From: Rubrobacteraceae bacterium | GTDB lineage: Bacteria > Actinomycetota > Rubrobacteria > Rubrobacterales > Rubrobacteraceae | Direction of reading: 5' to 3' | Length of the DNA: 64,000 bases | Assembly: GCA_023511405.1 (NCBI GenBank) | Contig: JAIMBO010000001.1 | Coordinates: forward strand, 1 to 64,000 | In this document: one piece after another, positions 8,773 through 15,451 of the stretch | Layout of the letters: each line of letters starts with the position of its first letter | Position numbering within the stretch: position 1 is the stretch's first letter | The notes under the pieces: generated by a model | Told to the model about the DNA's origin: nothing | The model's database searches: none | Seen by the model: only the letters and a program-made list of their open reading frames with translations | Program-made: the position numbers and the translations under genes

Positions 8773-8792
8773 AGGTGCTCTCATTCCCCGAT

Positions 8793-9866
8793 CTACGCCG
8801 GGTCTGAGTGGTCGGCGAGCCACCCCCTCACCTTCGGCCAGAGGGTCTTCTTGGCGTTGCGCCCGGTGAGGAGCCCGACGTGCCCGGCGTCGAGCACGTA
8901 GAACTCCTTGTCCCGGCTCGAGACGAGGTCCATGATCGCCTCGGCCTGCGGGACGGTGCAGATGTGGTCTTTCTTGCCCGCGATGCTCAGGAGCGGCACG
9001 TCGATGCGGGAGAGGTCGACCCGTCGGCCGCGCAGCGAGATCTCACCCTTCACCAGCCTGTTCTGCTGGTAGAACTCGTGGATCCACTGCCTGAAGGCCT
9101 GACCCGGGAACGGCGGCCCGTCGTTGACCCACTTGTTCATCGCGAGCCAGGTCTCCATCGACTTGTCCTCGAAGATGCGCTCCCACATGCTCACGTAGGT
9201 GCCGACGTAGTTGGTTATGGGCTTCATCATCCGGTTGCCGGTGTCGATCATCTCACCGGGGATGTTCCCGAAGGCGTCGGCGAGGAGGTCTGCGTCGAGG
9301 TACTTCTCGTCGGTGAAGAGCGCGTAGAGACCGAGATGCTCTTTGCTGAAGTCTATCGGGGCTGTCAGCAGCAGCAGGTTCTTGAGCGTCTCCGGAAAGA
9401 GCGCGGCGTACATCGCGCTCATCGTGCCGCCCATGCAGTACCCGAAGAGGGTGAAATCCTCCGTCCCGGCGGTGCGCATGACCTTCCTCGCGGCGCGCGG
9501 GATATAGTCGAGGACGTAGTCCTCGAAGGTCATCTCGGCGTCCTCGTCACCCGGGGTGCCCCAGTCGATCATGTACACGTCGAAGCCCTCGTTCGAGAGG
9601 TACTCGACGAGGCTGTTGCCGGGGATGAGGTCGAGGACGTAGGGACGGTTTATGAGCGCGTAGACGATCATGACCGGCGTGCGGTACTTCTTCTCGGCGC
9701 CGGTCTGGTAGTGGTAGAGCTTCGCCTTGTTCTTGGTCCAGATCGTCTCCTTGGGGGTGCGGCCGGTATCCGCCCTGGCACCCTCCAGCGCGATGCTCGC
9801 CCCCTCGCCGTACTTGCGCAGAAACTCCTGCGGGCTGGAGGGTATGGCGCTTCTCTGGTCGCTCAC
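8793..9866 (-). CDS. phaC: Class III PHA synthase subunit PhaC
   Basis: A 357-residue alpha/beta-hydrolase-fold polymerase that links (R)-3-hydroxyacyl-CoA units into polyhydroxyalkanoate. The catalytic triad is visible: Cys144 in the lipase-like box GYCMGG, Asp300 in GKKDHI and His329 in AGHVGL. The short length is typical of class III (PhaC-PhaE) enzymes rather than the ~600-residue class I type. The start is GTG at 9866 behind GGGGGAGG. It lies 3 bp after phaE on the same strand, forming a two-gene operon whose products make the active complex on the granule surface. Confidence 0.96.
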   Translation of the reverse strand: MSDQRSAIPSSPQEFLRKYGEGASIALEGARADTGRTPKETIWTKNKAKLYHYQTGAEKKYRTPVMIVYALINRPYVLDLIPGNSLVEYLSNEGFDVYMIDWGTPGDEDAEMTFEDYVLDYIPRAARKVMRTAGTEDFTLFGYCMGGTMSAMYAALFPETLKNLLLLTAPIDFSKEHLGLYALFTDEKYLDADLLADAFGNIPGEMIDTGNRMMKPITNYVGTYVSMWERIFEDKSMETWLAMNKWVNDGPPFPGQAFRQWIHEFYQQNRLVKGEISLRGRRVDLSRIDVPLLSIAGKKDHICTVPQAEAIMDLVSSRDKEFYVLDAGHVGLLTGRNAKKTLWPKVRGWLADHSDPA

Positions 9867-9869
9867 CTT

Positions 9870-10826
9870 CTACCTCCCCCCTTTCTGGCGCACGTCTTCG
9901 ACCGTGATCTGACCGTCCGCCCCCGTGCCCTCGACCTCGCTGAGGTCGATCCCGAGCTCCTCGGCTTTGCGCCGGGCGGCGGCGGTGGCCTTTATCTCCT
10001 TCCTGCCCGAGCCGTTCCGGGGCTCCTCCGTGCGGGTCCCGCCCACGGAGGCGAGCAGACGGTCGAGCTTCTCCTCGATCCGGTCCATGCGCTCCTCTAG
10101 CGAGCGCACCTCCTCGGCGGTGGCGGGCTCTGCGTAGCCGTACTCGAACTCCTCGAAGGCCTCCTCGATCCGGTCTACCTTGTCCTCCAGCGCGACGACG
10201 AGCCCGGCCACCCGCGCCACGTCGGAGCGCGTCGGGATCTGCAACGTGCGCAGATACTCCTCGGAGGCCTTGCGGAAGATCCTGTAGAACCTGGCGTAGT
10301 TCTGCAGGAACTGGCTGGAGGGGCCGAGAACCTCCTCCTTCTCTATCGCCTCCTGCACGAACTCGGAGAGCGGTCCGCTCACGGCGTTGTACCACTGCAC
10401 CGCGAAGCGCAGCGGATCGGTGGGGAGCCCGCCCTCGGCCTGCCGCACCATGTTCTCCCGCGCCTTCTCCATCACCTCGGCCCACCGCGGCGCCAGGCTC
10501 ATCGTGCTCATCCACGACTCGGCGGCCTCCTGCCAGGAGCGCATCGCGGCCTCGAACCACCGCTGCATCTGCTGCGGATCGGTCGTCGCCTCGACCGCCC
10601 GCGCCGCCGTCTCGGCCATCTCGGCCCCGTCGGAAGGCCCCCACGCGAGGTTCTCCCTCACCTTCTCCATGCTCTCGAACCACTGCCGGTACAGACCCCA
10701 CGGGTCCGCGTAGGATTCCCTGTCTCCGGAGAGCATCTCAGACCACGCCTTCGTCCCGGTCTCGTACCATTTCATCCAGAGCTCCGCCGGGTCCGGCGCC
10801 GACCGGTCCCTTTTCTCCTCAGCCAA
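9870..10826 (-). CDS. phaE: PHA synthase subunit PhaE with C-terminal E3-binding-like domain
   Basis: A 318-residue PhaE subunit required for class III synthase activity. The N-terminal part is Trp- and Glu-rich (ELWMKWYETGTKAWSEM, WYNAVSGPLSEF) and residues about 190-260 form a coiled coil (LEDKVDRIEEAFEEFE, LEERMDRIEEKLDRLL). The last ~38 residues (AARRKAEELGIDLSEVEGTG, then DGQITVEDV) match the peripheral-subunit-binding fold of 2-oxoacid dehydrogenase E2 proteins, unusual for PhaE. I chose the TTG at 10826 because AGGAGGG lies nine bases before it; another TTG at 10835 touches that site directly. Confidence 0.9.
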   Translation of the reverse strand: MAEEKRDRSAPDPAELWMKWYETGTKAWSEMLSGDRESYADPWGLYRQWFESMEKVRENLAWGPSDGAEMAETAARAVEATTDPQQMQRWFEAAMRSWQEAAESWMSTMSLAPRWAEVMEKARENMVRQAEGGLPTDPLRFAVQWYNAVSGPLSEFVQEAIEKEEVLGPSSQFLQNYARFYRIFRKASEEYLRTLQIPTRSDVARVAGLVVALEDKVDRIEEAFEEFEYGYAEPATAEEVRSLEERMDRIEEKLDRLLASVGGTRTEEPRNGSGRKEIKATAAARRKAEELGIDLSEVEGTGADGQITVEDVRQKGGR

Positions 10827-10868
10827 CTGAAACAACCCTCCTGATGCGGGGATGCAACTGCGGAAACG

Positions 10869-10907
10869 ATTGTACTATGTACGGAATCTATATGCTGTAA
10901 GCATATA
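10869..10907 (-). promoter_or_regulatory. phaE upstream region with inverted repeat and -10-like box
   Basis: An AT-rich island holds a perfect inverted repeat with 7-bp arms (TATATGC at 10889-10895, GCATATA at 10901-10907, 5-bp spacer). A -10-like TACAAT reads toward phaE at 10874-10869. The repeat sits just upstream of that box, a good place for an operator of the pha operon; the binding protein is unknown. Confidence 0.45.
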
Positions 10908-10915
10908 TGCCGGCA

Positions 10916-11218
10916 TCAACTCCATCTGCGGCGGACGTCTTCGGCGAAGGCGGAGTACTCGCGGACGGGGAGGATTTCGGCTATCTCGAGGTAGTGTGCC
11001 ATGGGCAGGCCGGCCATGATGATCTGGTCGAGCTCGTCGTGGGATTCGACGTCGAGGATGCCTAGGACGCGGCGCTGGCCGGAGACCTTGTAGAGGGCGA
11101 CGACCTTGCCGGCTTCGATGGCTCCTTTCGCTGCGTCGGCTTCTCTCTCCCACAGCTCCCAGAGCTGCTCCAGCGAGAGCTCCTTGGGGTTGACCCGGAA
11201 GTCCACGAAGACCAGCAT
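10916..11218 (-). CDS. Muconolactone delta-isomerase family protein
   Basis: A 100-residue protein resembling muconolactone isomerase: MLVFVDFRVN at the N terminus, a Leu/Trp/Glu-rich helix, then LGILDVESHDEL and GLPMAHYLEI, which parallel the family's DVES-DEL and GLP-pattern. Members form ring-shaped oligomers of ferredoxin-like fold. The ATG at 11218 follows AGGAGAAACCGCC. Without other beta-ketoadipate genes nearby, a role in aromatic catabolism is not shown; many relatives are uncharacterised small-molecule isomerases or dehydratases. Confidence 0.75.
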   Translation of the reverse strand: MLVFVDFRVNPKELSLEQLWELWEREADAAKGAIEAGKVVALYKVSGQRRVLGILDVESHDELDQIIMAGLPMAHYLEIAEILPVREYSAFAEDVRRRWS

Positions 11219-11369
11219 GGCGGTTTCTCCTCTCTTCCTATGGCTGGTTGTAATTTTCCTTCCCAGGGTGGAAATTGTCAATCGGTGCGAATGGTTTCAC
11301 GGTGGGGGATGGACGCTGGTAAGATGGGCGGCTGGAAGCGATCGAAGAGGGAGAGGAGGTTCACTTAAG

Positions 11370-12665
11370 ATGGCCGATCGAGGTGACGGCTCGTCTTCCG
11401 GCAACGAGACCATCTTCACGATGGAGGCCACGCCGCTGAAGTACGGGCCCGGCGCGGCCGAAGAGGTCGGCTGGGAAGTGAAGCGTTTGGGGATGAGCCG
11501 GGTGATGCTCGTCACCGACCCGGGGGTGGTGAAGGCGGGGATCACGGGGCGCATCCGGGAGCTTATCGAGGCGGAGGGCGTAGAGGTCGAGGTCTTCGAC
11601 CGGGCGCACGTGGAGCCGACGGCGGCCTCCTTCCAGGAGGCGGCGGACTTCGCCGTCGAGGGAGACTTCGACGGGTTCGTGGCGGTGGGGGGCGGGACGA
11701 GCATCGACACCGCCAAGGTCGCCGACCTGGTCTCGACGCACCCGGCTCCGATCATGGACTACGTCAACCCGCCGGTGGGTGGGGGCAGGAAGCCGCCCTC
11801 GCCGCTCAAGCCGCTGCTGGCGGTCCCGACGACGGCCGGCACCGGGGCGGAGGCGACCACGGTGGCCGTCCTGGACATCCCGGAGCAGAAGGTCAAGACC
11901 GGCATCTCGCACCAGTACCTGCGTCCGGCGCGCGGGGTGGTGGATCCGCTCCTTACGATGAGCCTGCCGTCGGAGGTCACCTCTTCGTGCGGGCTCGACG
12001 TGGTCTGCCATGCCGCCGAGTCGTATCTATCCAGGCCCTACGACGCCCGGCCGAAGCCCAAGAGCCCCGACGACCGCCCGCCGTATCAGGGGGCGAACCC
12101 GATCGCGGACATGTGGTCCGCCAAGGCGCTCGAGTACGGCGGGAAGTACCTCAGGCGCGCCGTCGAGAACGGCGAGGACGTCGAGGCCCGCGGGGCCATG
12201 ATGCTCGGGGCCTCGCTCGCCGGCGTCGGGTTCGGTTCCGCCGGGGTGCACATCCCGCACGCCTGCGCCTACCCCATAGCCGGGCTCAAGCACACCTACC
12301 GGCCGCCGGGCTACGAGGTCGACCACCCGTTCGTCCCGCACGGCTGGTCGGTGATCGTCACCGCCCCGGCTTCCTTCCGGTTCACCTACCCGGCCGCCCC
12401 CGAGAGGCACCGCTACGTCGCGGAGCTCCTCGCCGGCCGTCCGATAGAGAAGGCCGACGAGAACACGCTGCCCGAGATCCTCATCCAGCTGATGAAAGAC
12501 GTGGGGGCGCCAAGCGGCGTGCGCGAGCTCGGCTACACCGAAGAGGACATCCCGGAGCTGGTCGAGGGTGCCATGAAGCAGCAGCGGCTGCTCGTCGGCT
12601 CGCCGCGCGAGGTCACGGAGGAGGACCTCGCGAACATCATCCGCGAGTCGATGGAGAACTGGTAA
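11370..12665 (+). CDS. Hydroxyacid-oxoacid transhydrogenase (iron-containing ADH family)
   Basis: A 431-residue group III alcohol dehydrogenase homologue. The cofactor region GGGTSIDTAK is near residue 110 and metal-binding residues appear in LDVVCHAAES, GVHIPHACAYPIAGLKH and VDHPFVPHG. The last two segments match human ADHFE1, which transfers a hydride from 4-hydroxybutyrate to 2-oxoglutarate, giving succinate semialdehyde. The ATG at 11370 follows GGGAGAGGAGG. It is 44 bp upstream of an AttM/BlcC-like lactonase, a pairing that recalls the Agrobacterium blc operon, where a lactonase and an iron alcohol dehydrogenase act in sequence on gamma-butyrolactone. Exact substrate inferred. Confidence 0.88.
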   Translation: MADRGDGSSSGNETIFTMEATPLKYGPGAAEEVGWEVKRLGMSRVMLVTDPGVVKAGITGRIRELIEAEGVEVEVFDRAHVEPTAASFQEAADFAVEGDFDGFVAVGGGTSIDTAKVADLVSTHPAPIMDYVNPPVGGGRKPPSPLKPLLAVPTTAGTGAEATTVAVLDIPEQKVKTGISHQYLRPARGVVDPLLTMSLPSEVTSSCGLDVVCHAAESYLSRPYDARPKPKSPDDRPPYQGANPIADMWSAKALEYGGKYLRRAVENGEDVEARGAMMLGASLAGVGFGSAGVHIPHACAYPIAGLKHTYRPPGYEVDHPFVPHGWSVIVTAPASFRFTYPAAPERHRYVAELLAGRPIEKADENTLPEILIQLMKDVGAPSGVRELGYTEEDIPELVEGAMKQQRLLVGSPREVTEEDLANIIRESMENW

Positions 12666-12709
12666 GGAGAAGGTTTTTCGGGGCCGGTGGCCCACTGAAA
12701 GGAGGAGAG

Positions 12710-13501
12710 ATGGCGGACGACCTCAGGCTGTACTTTCTCGAGTGCGGGAGCCTCAAGACGCAGGTGCAGTACATAAAGATGAACCAGGGGCTCGGCGATC
12801 CCTACGAGATCCCGGTGCCCTTCTTCCTCATCACCCATCCCCGGGGGAACGTCCTCTTCGACGGCGGCAACGCGCTCGAGGTGGCCCGCGACGCCCGGGC
12901 GCACTGGGGCGTGGTCGTGGACGCCTACGAACCGGTGATGAGCGAGGACGACTTCGTGGTGAACCAGCTCCAGCGGCTGGACATCGACCCGGCATCGGTG
13001 CGCTACGTCGTGCAGTCCCATCTGCACCTCGACCACTCCGGCGCGATAGGCCACTTCCCGAACGCCGAGTACGTCGTGCAGCGGCGGGAGCTCGAGTACG
13101 CCTACACCCCCGACTGGTTCCAGAAGACCGCCTACATCCGTCCGGACTTCGACAAAGACGTCAGGTGGCTCTTCCTCGACGGTCCGAACGACGACGGTTA
13201 CGACCTCTTCGGGGACGGCACGATAAAGACGCTCTTCACGCCGGGGCACGCGCCAGGTCACACCTCGCTCGTCGTCACCCTCGAGGGAGAGGGCCCGATG
13301 ATGCTCACCGCCGACGCCTGCTACACGATGGATCACTACGAGGAGAAGGCGCTGCCCGGCCTGATCCACTCGGCCGCCGACGTGGCCTACTCGGTGCGCA
13401 AGATACACCGTGAAGTGGACCGGCTCGGGGCGACCGTCGTGACGGGGCACGACCCGGACGCCTGGCCCAAGTTCAGGAAGGCACCGGAGTACTACTCCTG
13501 A
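12710..13501 (+). CDS. Metallo-beta-lactamase-fold lactonase (AttM/BlcC-like)
   Basis: A 263-residue lactonase of the N-acyl-homoserine-lactonase family. The zinc motif HLHLDH spans residues 104-109, with further ligands in FTPGHAPGH and TADACYTMDH and the late His in VTGHDPDAWPKF. From its N terminus (KMNQGLGDPYEIPVPFFLI) to the last line it reads like Agrobacterium AttM/BlcC, whose physiological substrate is gamma-butyrolactone although it also opens acyl-homoserine lactones. ATG 12710 follows GAAAGGAGGAGAG. Together with the transhydrogenase upstream it would turn gamma-butyrolactone into 4-hydroxybutyrate and then succinate semialdehyde. The 3' end overlaps the convergent anti-sigma gene by 10 bp. 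Confidence 0.9.
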   Translation: MADDLRLYFLECGSLKTQVQYIKMNQGLGDPYEIPVPFFLITHPRGNVLFDGGNALEVARDARAHWGVVVDAYEPVMSEDDFVVNQLQRLDIDPASVRYVVQSHLHLDHSGAIGHFPNAEYVVQRRELEYAYTPDWFQKTAYIRPDFDKDVRWLFLDGPNDDGYDLFGDGTIKTLFTPGHAPGHTSLVVTLEGEGPMMLTADACYTMDHYEEKALPGLIHSAADVAYSVRKIHREVDRLGATVVTGHDPDAWPKFRKAPEYYS

Positions 13502-14190
13502 TTGCCTCCGCGGGTCATCCTGCCCCTCAGCACGACATCACCAGCCGGGCGTCCACCGTCTCTGACGGTGATGACGACGGCGTCGTAGTTTAGGGTTCGA
13601 GAGGGGACGTTGAGCCAGACCACGGTCCTGCCGGGGCCGGCCTCGAAGGTGCCCGCGCTCGTGCGCCCGTCCTTCGAGACGAGCCACGCCTGGTAGACCC
13701 GCCAGCCGGAGCCCGGGTCCCCCAGATGGTGCAGCCGGAGCTCCATGCGGCGGTTGCCCCGGTCTGCCGGGTAGAGCTTCGCCACGCCCCAGTAGTCCCG
13801 GTGCGCGAGCGTCGCGCGGTAGGCGGAGACCGGCTCGAGGCGCACGACCGCCACCGGGGTGGAGGAACCGCGCTGGGCCAGAAGCAGCCATCCGAGCGCC
13901 GCGATCGCGAGCACGAGTACGGCCGGAAGGACGAGCCACCTCCGGGAGACGAACCCCCGGTGCGGTGCATCTCCCGCCGCCCGCGAGATCGTCCGGGTCC
14001 TGAGGTCCGGTGGGGGGGCGGGGTAAGCCGGGAGCGAGCGGAGCACGCCGACGGTCTCTCTGAGCTCCTCGAGCTCCCTGCGGCAGCGGGGGCAGCCGGA
14101 GACGTGTCGCAGGACCTCCTCCCGCTCTTCACGATCGAGGCCCTCCACGGCGAGTGCCCCGAGGTTCCTGCGGGCTTCTTCACAGCCCAT
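13492..14190 (-). CDS. Anti-sigma factor, RskA-like
   Basis: A 232-residue membrane anti-sigma factor. Residues 1-60 form the cytoplasmic zinc-binding anti-sigma domain with HVSGCPRC (HxxxCxxC), one transmembrane helix spans about residues 84-106 (WLVLPAVLVLAIAALGWLLL), and the outer domain (GWRVYQAWLVSKDG, GRTVVWLNVPSR) resembles the C-terminal domain of RskA, the regulator of SigK. It begins 2 bp after the sigma gene and should hold that factor at the membrane until regulated proteolysis frees it. Confidence 0.88.
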   Translation of the reverse strand: MGCEEARRNLGALAVEGLDREEREEVLRHVSGCPRCRRELEELRETVGVLRSLPAYPAPPPDLRTRTISRAAGDAPHRGFVSRRWLVLPAVLVLAIAALGWLLLAQRGSSTPVAVVRLEPVSAYRATLAHRDYWGVAKLYPADRGNRRMELRLHHLGDPGSGWRVYQAWLVSKDGRTSAGTFEAGPGRTVVWLNVPSRTLNYDAVVITVRDGGRPAGDVVLRGRMTRGGNQE

Positions 14191-14192
14191 CT

Positions 14193-14786
14193 CTAGAGCA
14201 CCTCCCGCGAGATGCCGGCCAGGCCGAGCCCGGCCCGCAGTTTCCTGAGCGCCCTGAGGGTGCGGCTCTTGACGGTGCCGAGCGGGAGCCCGGTTCTCTC
14301 CGAGATCTCACGCTGGGTGAGGCCTTCGAAGTAGGCGAGCCTGAGCACCTCGCGGTGCGGCTCGTCCAGCTCCTCGAGCGCCACGAGCACCCTCCATGTG
14401 AGCCAGGAGTCGTCGACTATCTCCTGGGGGCCTGAAGAGGCGTCACGCACCTCGGCGATGTCCTCTCCGGCGGCCGTGGCCGGGCTGCGGGACTGCCTGC
14501 GGTACATGTCCGCGGCCACGCTGCGGGTGATGCGGTAGAGCCAGGTGGAGAAACTCGAGCGCGAGGGATCGAACGTCCCGGCCGAACGCCACACCTTGAG
14601 GAAGACCTCCTGCACCAGCTCCTCGGCCGACTGGCCGCTGCCGAGCAGCTTGATCCCCGAACCGTAGACCGTGCGGCCGTAACGGTCGTAGAGCGTCGAG
14701 AGGGCCTCGCCGGGTGACTCCCCGGATGACAGACGTCGCACCAGCTCTTCGTCGGTCTGGTCGCTCCGTCTGCGGGGGTGGCGCAA
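14193..14786 (-). CDS. ECF RNA polymerase sigma factor (SigK-like)
   Basis: A 197-residue extracytoplasmic-function sigma factor. Region 2 is at residues 25-95 (TLYDRYGRTVYGSGIKLLG, AEELVQEVFLKVWRSA, STWLYRITR) and region 4 at 130-185 (HREVLRLAYFEGLTQREIS, GLPLGTVKSRTLRALRKL). The start is TTG at 14786 with GTGAGG before it. It lies between a DoxX-family gene and its cognate anti-sigma factor. An ECF-type promoter upstream of doxX suggests autoregulation of the three-gene operon. Confidence 0.92.
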   Translation of the reverse strand: MRHPRRRSDQTDEELVRRLSSGESPGEALSTLYDRYGRTVYGSGIKLLGSGQSAEELVQEVFLKVWRSAGTFDPSRSSFSTWLYRITRSVAADMYRRQSRSPATAAGEDIAEVRDASSGPQEIVDDSWLTWRVLVALEELDEPHREVLRLAYFEGLTQREISERTGLPLGTVKSRTLRALRKLRAGLGLAGISREVL

Positions 14787-14801
14787 CGCCTCACCGGCCT
14801 G

Positions 14802-15314
14802 CTACTTGGCGGTGGCGCGTCGGGAGCCCGCCCGGCGGTTTATGAGCAGGGGGGCGAGCAGGGAGTTCTTCCTGAAGATCCTCTCGTCCAGCGAGAGCGA
14901 CTTCGCCGCGGGGCTCAGCAGCACCAGGAGCGAGAGCAGCGCCATGATCAGGTCGATCGTAAAAAACTGCGGTGGGGCGAGGCCTTCCCCGAAGCCGAGC
15001 CCGCCCTGGGAGACGATGAGCATCCCGCTGAACGCGATGCTCCAGAGCGCGGCCAGGTTGGTGAGGAGTCCGAGGACGAGCAGCGCCCCGAAGACGAGCT
15101 CCCCCGCGCGGGTGAGGTTGGCGAAGAGCTCGGCGTTCGGGATGACGTGCTGGCGCATGAACTGCTGGAAGAAGGGGGGAGCCTGGGCCACGTAACCCCC
15201 GGAGCGCAGCGTGGCGGCGAACTGCTGCGGGAAGTGGGGGTTGGCCAGCTTCTCCACCGCCCCATCGAGCCAGGTCGCCCCGATGAGCATCCTCACCCAT
15301 GCCATCCCGTTCAA
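14802..15314 (-). CDS. DoxX-family membrane protein
   Basis: A 170-residue protein with about four membrane helices and the DoxX/DoxD pattern (RMLIGATWLDGAVEKLANP, FANLTRAGELVFGALLVLGLLT, ALLSLLVLLSPAAKSLSLD). Family members take part in redox or thiosulfate-linked reactions in the membrane, but the specific role here is unknown. I chose TTG 15314 because GGAGG lies 7 bases upstream; an upstream TTG at 15353 lacks a ribosome site. First gene of the doxX-sigma-anti-sigma operon, so it may be the stress-responsive output of that sigma factor. Confidence 0.8.
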   Translation of the reverse strand: MNGMAWVRMLIGATWLDGAVEKLANPHFPQQFAATLRSGGYVAQAPPFFQQFMRQHVIPNAELFANLTRAGELVFGALLVLGLLTNLAALWSIAFSGMLIVSQGGLGFGEGLAPPQFFTIDLIMALLSLLVLLSPAAKSLSLDERIFRKNSLLAPLLINRRAGSRRATAK

Positions 15315-15357
15315 CGGTCTACCTCCGCGTCGCCTGCGCGCCGTTACATTCAACCAT

Positions 15358-15400
15358 CACCCCGACGATGGGGCCACAACGTTATACGCACCCCGACGAT
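15358..15400. repeat. 12-bp direct repeat in the doxX upstream region
   Basis: CACCCCGACGAT occurs at 15358-15369 and again at 15389-15400, start-to-start 31 bp, about three helical turns. The copies overlap the spacer and downstream part of the ECF-type promoter, so they could be regulator sites on one face of the DNA or a chance duplication. Confidence 0.55.
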
Positions 15401-15410
15401 CCGCGGTTCC
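15381..15410 (-). promoter_or_regulatory. ECF-type promoter for doxX-sigma-anti-sigma operon
   Basis: Reading toward doxX, GGAACC (15410-15405) and CGTATAAC (15388-15381) are 16 bp apart. A GGAAC-type -35 and CGTA-type -10 with this spacing are typical of ECF sigma factors, fitting autoregulation by the sigma factor of the operon. Confidence 0.55.
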
Positions 15411-15451
15411 CGACGGGTGAGATCGCGCCCCCGCAGTATTACACTTAGGAC

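Noticed and set aside
8808-10100. Long open frame opposite phaC and phaE
   Set aside because: Low-complexity Val/Leu/Asp/Gly composition typical of antisense shadows; phaC and phaE on the other strand have clear motifs.
11106-11369. N-terminal extension of the transhydrogenase
   Set aside because: It runs antisense through the muconolactone-isomerase-like gene and the promoter region; ATG 11370 has a strong ribosome site.
12710-13501. Quorum-quenching acyl-homoserine lactonase as the primary role
   Set aside because: The sequence is closest to AttM/BlcC and the partner gene handles 4-hydroxybutyrate, so gamma-butyrolactone use is the better explanation; acyl-homoserine lactone activity may be secondary.
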